Source: Syngnathus acus
Taxonomy: Eukaryota > Chordata > Actinopteri > Syngnathiformes > Syngnathidae
DNA length: 64,000 nt
Reading direction: 5' to 3'
NCBI RefSeq assembly: GCF_901709675.1
Contig: NC_051092.1
Location: 14,672,991 to 14,736,990 of the forward strand
This document shows positions 25,209-36,067 of this stretch, one piece after another. Position 1 is the stretch's first letter, and each line of letters begins with the position of its first letter. Made by a program: the position numbers and the translations under genes. The notes beneath the pieces are model-generated. The model was not told where the DNA came from. It saw only the letters and a list, made by a program, of their open reading frames with translations, and did not search any database.

Positions 25209-25923
25209 CTTAACTTGGTATTTTAGGTTTATACAATTTTGTTTCAAAAATTTATACTCTTTCTTTGAGGATCCTCAATGCAGGTTTAAATTGACCTTTC
25301 AACAAATTCTCTTTCTAGTCAATTTATCCTACCAGACACACTCTCAACCACACAAACTCTTATCCCTGCCTACGCGAAGTCCTCTTTTTAAAAAAAGAGC
25401 TGCTTCATCCGGATGGGGGACTCTACAACACCCCTTCCTTCCCTGGGAACTAAAGACAACAGTCTTGTTACCCAGCCCTGCCAACGCGAAGTTGTACCCC
25501 TTAGAACAGTGGTTGTCAAATGAGGGTACACGGAGGTACGTGAGATTTTACAAAAATATATAAAACAGTTTGAAAACCACTGCTCCAGAAGAGCCACTTC
25601 ATCCGGAGGGGGACTCTACAACACCCCCTCCTTCCACAAGACTTAAAATCTTCTGTCCTGCCTATTTTTCCTTGTGCACTTTTACGCGTTTCACAACAAC
25701 ACAATCACACAACTTTAGGGCTTTAACTTACTTGTCCCCTGGTTCGTTGCACTGCCGGGTCCCGTCAATCCACCTCTGTCAGACGAAGGCAGACCTAAGA
25801 TGCTGGCCCAGCGAAGAATTTCCTTCCCAGGTCTTTCTTTACCAGGTCCGGCTAAATGGACGCTGGCCCGTCGACGGTGTGCAGCGTGTCGTCCTCCGTC
25901 AGCCAGATGGCGGGTATGAGAGG
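25209..25923 (-). other. Retroviral leader (between PBS and gag) with an internal duplication
   Basis: About 715 nt without a good open frame; expected to hold packaging signals and a splice donor. A block of about 45 bp (CTTCATCCGGA...GGGGACTCTACAACACCCC) occurs twice, at about 25402 and 25597. Between the copies is a 76-bp segment (25507-25582) with ends CAGTGGTT and AACCACTG, which looks like a tiny hAT-type MITE. Confidence 0.6.
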
Positions 25924-25941
25924 TCCCGGGTTTCGGCACCA
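25924..25941 (-). promoter_or_regulatory. Primer binding site, complementary to tRNA-Phe
   Basis: Three bases after the 5' LTR the - strand reads TGGTGCCGAAACCCGGGA. This is the exact complement of the 3' end of vertebrate tRNA-Phe (ends TTTCGGCACCA). Confidence 0.85.
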
Positions 25942-25944
25942 AAA

Positions 25945-26338
25945 TGTTAGAGTGGTGCTCACTCTAACTTATTTTGCAAGAACCACATGGGAGACAATTA
26001 AGTCTTTTTGGGCACCTGCAGGCGGAGAGTCAATTCGTCGCTGTGCATACAGCGATGATCGAATGACGTCTGACTCTCTCCTCCTGCATGAGCATTTTTA
26101 TTCAGAGAAACAGGGTGGGGGTGACAGTGGACTGGATAGGGAAGAGAAAACCCTTGACCTCTAGTCAAAGCATAGCAGGGGATGTTTTACGACATTGTGT
26201 AGGATGGGACAAGCTAGGTTATTTATTACTGGTTACACACCAACATAAGCATAAAACTAATCTAGCTAGGTTATTTATTACTGGTTACATACATTCCAAC
26301 ATAATCATACGATCAAGATAGTTTGGAAAACCCTGACA
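25945..26338 (-). repeat. 5' LTR of the provirus (right copy)
   Basis: Same 394 bp as the left LTR with one base difference. AATAAA on the - strand lies at 26097-26102. The U3 direct repeat is at about 26213 and 26265. The - strand transcript is expected to start in this LTR. Confidence 0.95.
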
Positions 26339-26642
26339 GCATTCCTCTGCACACTTGTAAATACTGCTTTTGTCTCCTGCACTGTTTACATACTTTATCA
26401 CTGCTGCACTTTGTACTTTATAATTATCTTATTTCATATTTTTATATAGAATGTCACTTTTTAACCAGCCGAAATACCACTACATTGTTGAAAGCCGTAT
26501 GCAACGAAATTTCGTTTTGTACACACCTAGTGTTGACAAAATGACAATAAAGTTCTGTCTAAGTCTAAGTCTAAGTCTAGTCTAAGTAATATAAATGACA
26601 TGTAAAGGTCATTGCATAAAAGGTTTTTACTTTTAGTAGATA

Positions 26643-27529
26643 CTAAAGCATGGATATTAAAAAAAAGCTTTTTGAAAACAAATGCATTTATTAACAGCAT
26701 TAAAAAAATATTTCACCAAAAAACTACTATCAGTGATTCTTATTAAATACGACACTGTTATGATGAATAACATTTTCCATCACTTCAGCGCCTGCAGGTC
26801 AGATTTATGAAATATGTTTATCTAATGAGGCGAAATCACATCCAACGGCAAACATTCTGACCAAATACATCATCTTGAAGAATCAGTGAAAGAATACATC
26901 TAAATAAAGTAATAAAGAAATAAATAGTATTGTTGGTTTCCCTTTTTGGCTAGTGCATCATAGTCTGGAGTAAAATTTGTTGTGGTAATTTTTAGGATAG
27001 AGCCGAGGTGTCGGTCCGTTAACCTAGATCTGTGACGGGCTTTGTTGACGTTCATGTGGCTGAACGTCTTCTCACACACGTAGGTCGAGCCAAATTGTCC
27101 ACTCTTTTTTAACATTCGGCACTCACTGTCCACCTTCCTTTTCTTCGGGCCACTCATTTTAATGGAAGGATTCCAGGGGAAGGTTTGTGGGTGGCATTAG
27201 CGTAAAACTGTATCTGAAAACTCAGCGCGCGAATTACGAGAATATTGACGTCACAGCCTACACTCGAAATTCGGCACTGATAGATGAAATTACTACGTAC
27301 TACTGAGTACGCACGCACACGCACTTGTGAGTGTGCACCGAGCTTTCTGACACGGCTCCCGGGAGTAAATGCGCGGGCGGGCGCTTCCCCATCTCCTGGG
27401 GAAACATAGTAATTGCAGGGAAAATGACCCCAAAAAAATTAATAATACAATTTATTCAGGTTTGGCGGGCCGGATTAAACGGCCCCGTGGGCCGGATGTG
27501 GCCCGCGGGCCGTAGTTTGCCCACCCCTG
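26643..27529 (-). pseudogene. Internally deleted hAT transposase remnant
   Basis: On the - strand 26900-27157 (85 codons) reads MSGPKKRKVDSECR, a start seen in GTF2IRD2-like hAT proteins. It is joined directly to a C-terminal dimerisation-type segment (YVCEKTFSHMNVNKARHRSRL). The BED zinc finger and catalytic core are missing, so a large internal deletion fused the two ends. Flanking DNA runs to the right inverted end. Related pieces lie at 30950-31170 and 33036-33597. Confidence 0.7.
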
Positions 27530-27607
27530 AGCTAGGGTTAGGGTTAGAGCGAGGGTTAGGGTTAGATCTAGGGTTGGGGTTAAATCTAGGGTTGGGGTTA
27601 GGGTTAG
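27530..27607 (+). repeat. Degenerate TTAGGG-like repeat, right part
   Basis: Continuation of the tract at 14396-14833 after the hAT insertion; starts with the AGCTAGGG target duplicate. Confidence 0.85.
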
Positions 27608-27800
27608 TCGTGTCGTGAATTGCATTTCCCGTTCACCAACTGAACGGATCTGTGAGTGAACGAGTCAGTGAGTGATTTGCATTTCCAGTTCATCGAGAGA
27701 ACGGATCAGTGAGGCAACGAGTCCTGACTTTCCCGTTCGCGAACGAGTTAATGGGTGAACTGCCTTCCTTCCCGTGCATCAACGGATCAGTCAGTGAACG
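27608..27800 (+). repeat. Imperfect tandem repeat with a GAACGGATCAGTGAG-type unit
   Basis: Three to four irregular units of about 55-60 bp containing TTCCCGTTCA and GAACGGATCAGTGAGTGAACGAGTC variants. No coding content. The bases to 28048 show nothing further. Confidence 0.55.
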
Positions 27801-28048
27801 TGTTGCGTCTCCCTCCTGGCGTGAACTATGTAAACCAGAATGTAGATTTACGATTTGCCAAGGAAAGAAAGAACCACTCACTGAAACACCACTTCTTTTA
27901 TGCACGTTTTCTCCAAGCTAACGGCTAACTTTATTGCATGAAGGGATGCGCCGTTATGCAACAACGGGGAGATTATGCGTCTCTTTGGGTAATCTTGATT
28001 TTATAACAGTTATAGTAGTTTTTAAATAACGTGTATGCATGTATACGC

Positions 28049-29343
28049 TGTTGGATTTTGTCCACAATTTAGGGAGCGCGCTATCTGCGCCTCACGGCAA
28101 AAGCCATTGCCAATCACCTGTTATCCAATTTACTCACTGTGTGCTCGTTTGATTTCTTCAGATTTAGGAAAATGCTAAGACACTGAAGCAGAAATTAGAC
28201 TTACACAGGTTGGTTGAGTTCAATCACAATTCTTGTTAAGAAAGCTCTGTTTTCAGGAAAGTACAATACAGCGCTGGGCCTTTCGTGCGACCATGCTCAA
28301 GAGCAGAACGTCTCCATTCAGAAAAGGCAACGTTCAAGGTTCTTTGGTCAGCTTATATTCAGTTGCACGGTGTGGGCCGAGTTTGATGGGTGATGAGTCT
28401 TTGGGGTGGGGCAAGTTCGCAGGAGAGTTTGATTCCATGGGAGTGGGTGCTGGTTCGGTGAGAGCTGGTTCTGTGGGGTTGGGTGCTGATTATGGGCGAT
28501 TCGATGTGTGTGGGGGCTGTTTTTTTCCTTTCTGTCTTTCAGCCTTGACGATCATCTTTGGCCGGGTTCTTGGCTGTCTCCCTCTGGCACCTCTACCGGT
28601 TTTATCTCTAAGTGTCCTTCCTGTAAACCATTCTTGCACATACATCCACTTCGCCCACTGTCGCACACCGCCCATTCATCATTCTTTCAATTTTGTCCTT
28701 TTGTACGGAATTATGTGAGCTTTTGGCTGTGACATCATCAATTTATTAATGTTCCCTGACTATGCAAAGTTTGTACTCACCACTTACCATGTTTTTGTTT
28801 GTTTGTTCTTTTGATACTCCATGTACTTGCTTCCGTCATCACATTCTTAGTTTAATCATGCTCCCAACCATATCTTTTCTTTGTTAGGCAAAATATTTCC
28901 CTCTGTCCAGAACGTTCAGTAGTAATCGAAAACTGGCGTCTAGCATTAGTCAAAACATAAGATACAATCAAGTACTGAACATTTTTAGACGACTTTGGCA
29001 GTGTCCGTGATTTAGAAAATCATCAGGCATGCATTAAACAGTTCCTTAAGGGTCATTAAGCTATTCAGGCAATATATCAAAAAACATTTGTTGTTTCAAA
29101 GTGCTCAGAAATACATATCAGATCATAAAGTTATAAAAACCTTTGTCATTACCCCCTATCAAAAATGTCTAGTTATGTCTTTATTGATTTGGTGTGTAGG
29201 TATAATTATATGCTTAAAATGTTTCTTTTATTGATTTAATATGTGAATATGCTTGTCTGCTTATGTACTTAATTCAATGAGGTTTGAGCATATCTGTTTT
29301 TGTAGCTAGGCAGGACTTTTTGTATTTCGAACCCATTCCTTCA
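28049..29343 (+). repeat. Putative solo LTR, copy 1
   Basis: 1,295 bp starting TGTTGGATTTTG and ending CCTTCA, alignable along its whole length with 44071-45237. Terminal TG/CA and a short flanking repeat (ACGC left, ACCC right; clean in the other copy) suggest a solo LTR of an unidentified LTR retroelement. No coding frame is shared between the copies. Orientation unknown. Confidence 0.5.
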
Positions 29344-29780
29344 ACCCCTAAATATTGTTATCCACTTTCACATTGGATTGCTGGTTTGAAATTTACTTTT
29401 AATATTATTATTTTTAAATAAACATTTGTGTTCAAACTTGTCTGGTGTTTTATTCCTTGTTTTTATATTCGCCAATTAAAACAAAAATCAGACATTTGGT
29501 TAACTGCTTTATGTGACATATATATATATATACATATATGTGTGTGTGTGCGTGTGTGTTTTACGTTGTTATATGAGTTGGTGTCCCCCAAAATAACAAA
29601 TGTCGGCATAACAGATTTTTTTTTCAACCTTTTATTCAAACACAAACACATTCGGTATAATAACACCATCAACTACAATCCAACAAATACAAAATTAAAA
29701 CATCAATGTCGGCATAACGTGTGTCGGCAGGCATAGCAGCAACGCTGTCTGTCACTCACTCGTGAATCTTCGCGAACGAA
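29344..29780. other. Intergenic, with TA/TG microsatellite
   Basis: AT-rich DNA with a (TA)n(TG)n run at about 29517-29560; no gene seen. Confidence 0.5.
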
Positions 29781-30945
29781 CCTGAAAATGGCGGTGTACC
29801 TAATAGAGTGTCCGAATGACGTCACAGATCAAACAGCCAATCAGAAAGTGGGGGTGAGGGTGGGTGTGGCACTTTTCACTTTCACTTAAGCTTTGACCAT
29901 GAAAGAATATGGTGAAGAATTGAACTGTAAACGCATCCAAAATGAAAAACCATGTCACGAGTGTTGCAGAGTTAATGCTGATGACTTTGAGTTCAACAAG
30001 TCTCTAGTCCAGACCTGGGCAAAATACGGCCCCAGGGCCACATCCGGCCCTTTGTGCGTCCCTGTCCGGCCCGCATGAGGCCAATCGTAAATTATATTTG
30101 ATTACAACTTAATTAAAAAAAAAAAAAAGTGTCGTGTGTGCAATACAACTGTTTTGCTTTTATTTTGAAAGGCGTCGCACTTCTGTGTAGCGTACGTGTA
30201 TGTGAGCTGTGCGTGAAGGTGAACAGTGCGAAGTAATGCTGCCCTCGAAATGTGTGCTGACCCTCAGAAAAGAAAAGTTGACAAGGAGTGCCGTGTTTTC
30301 AACAAGACATGGACTGACAAGTATTTCTTTACAGAAATGAAAGGTAAAGCCGTGTGCCTGATTTGTGGTACACAGGTCGCTGTGTTTAAAGAATATAATT
30401 TGAGTTGTAACTACATGACCAAGCATGAGAAAAAATACATCTGTCTGATAAACCGCGCGCAACAGAGGCTGATGCATTGCGAGCAAAACTGCAGTTTTAG
30501 CTCCTGCAGAACGTGAAAATGACCAAAATCTTTTCACGCAGGTGTGTTTAACGAGGGTAACTTGGAAACATATTGGAATGCGGCCCTTCGAGGACTGCAG
30601 GTCGACGCCCCTGGTTTAACTGAAAGTGCCACACCTGCCCTCACCCACACTTTCTGATTGGCTGTTTGATCGGTGCCGTCACACGGACACTCCATTAGGT
30701 ACACCGCCATTTTCAGGTGTACCTAATAACAGGCCACTTCATTAGGGAAAAATCATGGCCAAAGCTTAACTGAAAGTGAAAAGGGCCACACCCGCCCTCA
30801 CCCCCACTTTCTGATTGGCTGTTTGATCGGTGACGTCACGCGAACACTCCATTAGGTACACCGCCATTTTCAGGTGTACCTAATAACAGGCCACTTCATT
30901 AGGGAAAAATCATGGCCAAAGCTTAAGTGAAAGTGAAAAGTAGAG
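29781..30945. mobile_element. Palindromic repeat cluster around a hAT fragment
   Basis: The segment 29781-29901 (GGTGTACCTAATAGAGTGTCC ... CACTTTCACTTAAGC) returns inverted at about 30615-30945, where it is present twice in tandem (about 151-bp period; CATTAGGTACACCGCCATTTTC). Between the arms lies the hAT fragment at 30005-30610. The arms look like long inverted ends of a DNA transposon, and the tandem doubling of the right arm is unusual. Confidence 0.6.
30005..30610 (+). pseudogene. hAT transposase N-terminal fragment (BED zinc finger)
   Basis: Frame 30226-30516 (initiation reads ATG or the codon at 30250): KRKVDKECRVFNKTW, then a BED-type finger (CLICGTQVAVFKEYNLS ... TKHEKKY) as in GTF2IRD2-like hAT proteins. 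It ends after about 90 codons and the catalytic part is missing. Outer ends resemble hAT ends (CAGACCTGGGCAAAATACGG at about 30011; GCCCCTGG at about 30607). Confidence 0.65.
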
Positions 30946-33597
30946 TCTACTGCTAGGCCACTGAGCTGGTTTGTGGGTGGCTTTAGCGTAAAACTGTATC
31001 TGAAAGCTCAGCGCGCAAATGACAAGAATGCTGACGTCACAGCCCATGCTCTAAATTCGGCACTGATAGAAATAGAGCGTGAGTGAGCCGTGTCCGTACT
31101 ACTGAGTACGTACACGCACTTGTGAGTGTGCACTGAGCTTTCTGACATGGCTTCTGGTAGTAAAATTAAGTACCGTATTTTCCGGACTATAAGGCGCACC
31201 TAAAAACCTAAAATTTTCTCAAAAGCCGACAGTGCGCCTTATAGTCCAGTGCGCCTTATATATGGATCAATTGACGAATTTGTTGATCCATACTGGTTGT
31301 ACACAGTGCTCTGCCAAAATGTTTCAGTACGTTTTAGTACGACTAGTAAATTACAAGGTCGTATCGCTTCCCAACATTACGGCAACTGTAGTCAGGGGGC
31401 GTCACCGAATAGCTGTTGTACCCGCGAGGCTATTTCATTTAAAAATAGGCTGCTCCGTTAATGTTTCGAGTAAATTTACGGATTGATATGGAAGGGAAAC
31501 ATAGGTAAGTAGTACCAATGTGTTAGATCGAACTTTAGTCAGTTCCGATCATTTTATAGGAAATCGTTTGAGAAACGCGATTGTTTACACTTTGCTGAGG
31601 CTCATGGGAGATTGCGAGCTGAGGCTCATGGGACTTTGCGGATGGCTAATGCTATAACGATAGCTGCTATACGTACCAGGCTATTTCATGTCAAAATAGG
31701 CTGCTCTGTTAATGTTTCGAGTAAATCTACGGATCGATATGGAAGGGAAACATAGGTAAGTAGTACCAATGCGTTAGATCAAACTTTAATCAGTTCCGAT
31801 CATTTTATAGGAGATCGTTTGAGAAACGCGATTGTTTACACTTTGCTGAGGCTCATGGGAGATTGCGAGCTGAGGCTCATGGGACTTTGTGGATGGCTAA
31901 TGCTATAACGATAGCTGCTATATGTACCAGGCTATTTCATGTCAAAATAGGCTGCTCTGTTAATGTTTCGAGTAAATCTACGGATCGATATGGAAGGGAA
32001 ACATAGGTAAGTAGTACCAATGCGTTAGATCGAACTTTAGTCAGTTCCGATCATTTTATAGGAGATCGTTTGAGAAACGCGATTGTTTACACTTTGCTGA
32101 GGCTCATGGGAGATTGCGAGCTGAGGCTCGTGGGACTTTGCGGATGGCTAATGCTATAACGATAGCTGCTATACGTACCAGGCTATTTCATGTCAAAATA
32201 GGCTGCTCTGTTAATGTTTTGAGTAAATCTACGGATCGATATGGAAGGGAAACATAGGTAAGTAGTACCAATGCGTTAGATCGAACTTTAGTCAGTTCCG
32301 ATCATTTTATAGGAGATCGTTTGAGAAACGCGATTGTTTACACTTTGCTGAGGCTCATGGGAGATTGCAAGCTGAGGCTCGTGGGACTTTGCGGATGGCT
32401 AATGCTATAACGATAGCTGCTATACGTACCAGGCTATTTCATGTCAAAATAGGCTGCTCTGTTAATGTTTCGAGTAAATCTACGGATCGATATGGAAGGG
32501 AAACATAGGTAAGTAGTACCAATGCGTTAGATCGAACTTTAGTCAGTTCCGATCATTTTATAGGAGATCGTTTGAGAACGCGATTGTTTACACTTTGCTG
32601 AGGCTCATGGGAGATTGCGAGCTGAGGCTCGTGGGACTTTGCGGATGGCTAATGCTATAACGATAGCTGCTATACGTACCAGGCTATTTCATGTCAAAAT
32701 AGGCTGCTCTGTTAATGTTTCGAGTAAATCTACGGATCGATATGGAAGGGAAACATAGGTAAGTAGTACCAATGCGTTAGATCGAACTTTATTCAGTTCC
32801 GATCATTTTATAGGAGATCGTTTGAGAAACGCGATTGTTTACAGAGGGCTCGTTGGTTATTGGCTAGTGGATGCATACCGCAACCCTAGTCAACCTCAGT
32901 TTGTTGCAGTATAGCTTCTATTTTATGCGCCTTATAATCCGGTGCGCCTTATATATGGACAAAGTTTTAAAATGGGCCGTTCATTGAAGGTGCGCCTTAT
33001 AATCCGGTGCGCCTTTTAGGGCGGAAAATACGGTAAGTAAAATTTGTTGTGGCAATTCTTAGGAGAGATCTGAGGTGTTGGTCTGTTTACCTAGATCTGT
33101 GACTGGTTGATGTTGATGTTCATGTGGCTGAACGTCACGTCGCGTAGGTCGAGCCAAATTGTCCACTCTTTTTTTTAAACACTCGGCACTCAGAGTCCAC
33201 CTTGCTTTTCCTTGGGCCACTCATTTTAATGGAAGGATTCCAGGGGAAGGTTTGTGGGTGGCTTTAGCGTAAAACTGTATCTGAAAGCTCAGTGCGCGAA
33301 TTACAAGAATCCTGATGTCCCACCCCACGCTCTAAATTTGGCACTGATAGACATAGAGTACGCCGTGTCCGTCCTACTGAGTACGTACACGCACTTGTGA
33401 GTGTGCACCGAGCTTTCTGACACGGGTTCCGGTAGTATATGCGCAGGCGAGCGGTTCCCCATTTACTGGGGAAACGCAGTCATTGCAGGCAAAATGACCC
33501 AAAAAAATGTTTAATAATACAATTTATTCAGGGTTGGCAGGCCGGATTAAACGGCCCCATGGGCCAGATGTGGCCTGCGGGCCGCAGTTTGCCCATG
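30946..33597. mobile_element. Rearranged hAT copy interrupted by a MITE
   Basis: Shares sequence with the right part of the 14834-27529 element. Segment 30968-31170 matches its region near 27186-27380, and 33036-33597 matches about 26970-27520, ending GCCGCAGTTTGCCCA. The MITE at 31173-33033 sits between two overlapping hAT segments, so part of the hAT sequence is present on both sides. Confidence 0.65.
31173..33033. mobile_element. MITE with inverted CCGTATTTTCC ends and a 251-bp minisatellite, long copy
   Basis: 1,861 bp, flanked by TA (31171-31172 and 33034-33035). Ends CCGTATTTTCCGGACTATAA and (complement) CCGTATTTTCCGCCCTAAAA. Near both ends are subrepeats such as GTGCGCCTTATA. The middle (about 31437-32843) is a tandem array of a 251-bp unit; the repeated word GATATGGAAGGGAAACATAG starts at 31485, 31736, 31987, 32238, 32489 and 32739 (one unit is 250). 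No transposase. Confidence 0.88.
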
Positions 33598-33645
33598 GAC
33601 TGCTCTAGTTCCTACGTTAAAAGCCAAATCGACTGCGTTTAACTT

Positions 33646-35872
33646 AAAAGTTCTGGGTGATCTTAACAGGGCGAACCTCGCACACGAACTCCCCAGATAC
33701 AGACAGCACGTAACGTGTCCCACCAGAGGGGCACAGACTCTGGACCACTGCTACACCGTGATCAAGGATGCATACCACTCTGCGGCTCGTGCAGCTTTAG
33801 GACTCTCGGACCACTGTCTAGTTCATCTGATCCCGGCCTACAGGCAGAAACTAAAAACTTCTAAGCCTGTGGTGAGGACTGTGAGGAAGTGGACAGTGGA
33901 GTCAAGGCAGGACCTCCAAGCCTGCTTTGACTGCACCGATTGGGGAGCTTTCGAAGCTGCAACTTCAGACTTGCATGAACTCACTGACACTGTCACATCA
34001 TACATCAGTTTTTGTGAGGATCTGTGTGTGCAGACTAAGACCTTCTGCACGTACAACAACGACAAACCTTGGTTTACACCGAACCTCAGGAGGCTGCGCA
34101 AAGTCAAGGAGGAGGCCTACAGGAGCGGCGACCGCGACCTGTTCAGGCAGACCAGAAACACACTGAACCGAGAGGTCAGGAAAGCCAAGAGGTGTTACGG
34201 GGAGAACCTGAAGAGACACCTCTCTGCCAATCCTGATCCCTCAACAGTGTGGAAAGGTCTGCAGAGCATCACGGGCTACAAGAAACGAACCCCCCGTCCT
34301 GTGGAGAGCCCAAGGCTTGCTAACCAGCTGAATAAGTTCTACTGCAGGTTTGATCGGTCCTCCCACACAACGGGACTTCCTGCAGCACAATCTACATACG
34401 CACCTCTCCCCACAACTGCTCTGTCCACACCTCTATCATCGTTGTCACCCACTCTCTCTCTTGCAGAGGCCGCGCCCGCACTCCAGGTCCGCGAGGAGGA
34501 AGTGCGCCGGATGTTCCGGAGACAAAAGACCAGGAAGGCACCGGGCCCAGACGGCGTGTCACCTTCCTGCTTGAAAGTCTGCGCTGAACAGCTGGCGCCC
34601 ACCTTTGCACGGATCTTCAACCGTTCTCTGGAGCTGTGTGAGGTGCCCTTGTGCTTCAAGAGCTCCACCATCGTTCCAGTGGCCAAGAACCCCGCCATCA
34701 CAGGTTTGAATGACTATAGACCCGTCGCACTGACATCTGTGGTCATGAAATCTTTCGAGAGGTTAGTGCTGAACCACCTGAAGGAGGTCACGGGCCCCCT
34801 GCTTGACCCCCTCCAGTTTGCCTACCGGGCAAACAGGTCAGTGGATGATGCGGTCAACATGGGACTGCACTACATCCTGCACCACCTGGACACCCCAGGA
34901 ACGTACGCCAGGATCCTGTTCGTGGACTTCAGCTCGGCGTTCAACACCATCGCTCCTGACATCCTCCAACAGAAGCTCATCCAGCTTGCGGTGCCTGCCC
35001 CCACCTGTCAGTGGATCACCAGCTTCCTGACCAACAGGAGACAGCGTGTGAGGCTGGGGGGCATCACATCTGACACCCGGACCACCAATACTGGAGCCCC
35101 TCAGGGGTGCGTCCTCTCCCCACTGCTCTTCTCTCTCTACACCAATGATTTCTCCTCAGATGACTCTCCTGTGAAGCTCCTGAAGTATGCAGACGACACC
35201 ACTCTCATCGGACTGATCCAGGACGGTGATGAGACTGCGTACAGACAGGAGGTGGAGCGGCTGGTCCACTGGTGCAACCAAAACCATCTGGAGCTGAACC
35301 CGCTCAAGACCGTGGAGATGACAGTGGATTTCAGGCGAGACCCTTCACCACTTTTACCCCTCACTATCCGCAGTAATACTATTCTCTCCACAGACACCTT
35401 CAAGTTCCTGGGAACCACAATCTCTCGGGACCTGAAATGGACCGGCCACATAGACTCTGTCCGGAAGAAGGCCCAGCAGAGGCTGTACTTCCTGAGACAG
35501 CTCAAGAAGTTCAACCTGCCGCGAGAGCTTCTGAAGACCTTCTACACTGCCATCATCCAGTCTGTCCTCTGCACCTCCATCACTGTCTGGTTTGGATCAG
35601 CCTCCAAACAAGACAAGCACAGACTGCAACGGACAATCAGGACTGCAGAAAAGATCATTGGAATCAACCTCCCATCTATCCAAGACTTGTACCTGTCCAG
35701 GACCAGGAAACGTGCAAGGAACATCTCTACAGACCCTTCTCACCCAGGTTGCAGTCTGTTTGAACTACTCCCCTCCGGACGGCGTTATAGAGCTCGGTAC
35801 GCCAAAACCAGCAGACACCGAGACAGCTTCTTCCCCCAGGCTGTTGCTCTGATGAACTCACACCACTCATAG
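33646..35872 (+). pseudogene. LINE ORF2 (endonuclease end plus intact reverse transcriptase)
   Basis: Open in one frame from the truncation point to the stop at 35872 (704 codons from the ATG at 33758). The start holds the end of an APE-type endonuclease (ALGLSDHCLVHLIP, with the SDH catalytic motif). RT motifs: [58 protein letters not shown] (catalytic DD), FKFLGTTISRD. The C-terminus is typical (LLPSGRRYRARY). The RT is undamaged, but the 5' truncation removes most of the endonuclease and ORF1. Confidence 0.88.
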
Positions 35873-36067
35873 AGTCTCAGAGGCATTACTGTGCAATAAC
35901 ATCCTGCTCTTCACACCTTTTGAATTTGTCTACACTGTTTTTGCCATTATTCACATGTCCTGAGTGTTGTTAGTCACCTATATGTTGAACAGAGGGTGTT
36001 TTACCGAAGTCAAATTCCTTGTTTGGCACGCTCAAACATGGCGAATAAAAACTCTTGAATCTTGAAT
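33646..36067 (+). mobile_element. 5'-truncated Rex1/CR1-like LINE
   Basis: Begins within the end of the endonuclease domain and ends with a 3' UTR carrying AATAAA (about 36045) and a short TTGAATC tail repeat. Inserted in a pogo-like element. The family differs in sequence from the LINE at 15342 but has the same layout. Confidence 0.8.

Larger units (their letters stand above)
17183..26338 (-). mobile_element. Endogenous retrovirus, provirus with two LTRs, gamma-type env
   Basis: 9,156 bp, transcribed on the - strand. It has two 394-bp LTRs and an exact 5-bp target duplication GCATT (17178-17182 and 26339-26343). Order on the - strand: LTR, PBS for tRNA-Phe, long leader, gag, pro, pol (RT, RNase H, integrase), env (SU, TM), polypurine tract, LTR. 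gag, pro and pol are set up for stop-codon readthrough. Breaks: a MITE at the end of pro, frame breaks near 22560 and in integrase near 20100-20190, and a frame change between SU and TM. The LTRs differ at only one site (A at 17341 against C at 26103), so the insertion is recent. Confidence 0.95.
15342..26583 (+). mobile_element. 5'-truncated Rex1/CR1-like LINE, split by a provirus
   Basis: Inserted in the hAT element: AAGTA precedes it (15337-15341) and follows it (26584-26588), and hAT sequence resumes right after. The LINE body is 15342-17182 plus 26339-26583. It begins in frame in the middle of ORF2 (5' truncation) and ends with a 3' UTR and a (CTAAGT)n-type tail at about 26555-26583, preceded by AATAAAG. 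The interruption is the 9.2-kb provirus. Clade assignment is by motif style ([28 protein letters not shown]) and is tentative. Confidence 0.8.
14834..27529. mobile_element. hAT transposon (outer shell of a nested insertion)
   Basis: Ends are inverted: left CAGGGGTGGGCAAACT, right AGTTTGCCCACCCCTG (one base differs from exact inversion deeper in). It is flanked by an exact 8-bp duplication AGCTAGGG (14826-14833 and 27530-27537), the target size of hAT elements. The left 161 bp (14834-14994) is repeated in tandem from 14995. That second copy is interrupted by a SINE fragment and then by a LINE, and continues at about 26584. The right part carries a - strand remnant (26900-27157) joining a short basic N-terminus to the end of a hAT transposase. 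Without its insertions this is a non-autonomous, internally deleted element of about 1.3 kb. Confidence 0.85.

Noticed and set aside
14396-27607. Chromosome-end fusion or true telomere
   Set aside because: Units are highly variable and the tract is simply split by a hAT insertion; no evidence of a terminal array.
28233-28718. 161-codon frame in putative LTR copy 1
   Set aside because: The corresponding stretch of copy 2 does not keep the frame; no recognisable domain.
31437-32843. CRISPR-like regular array
   Set aside because: The period is 251 bp with no unique spacers; it is a minisatellite inside a MITE.
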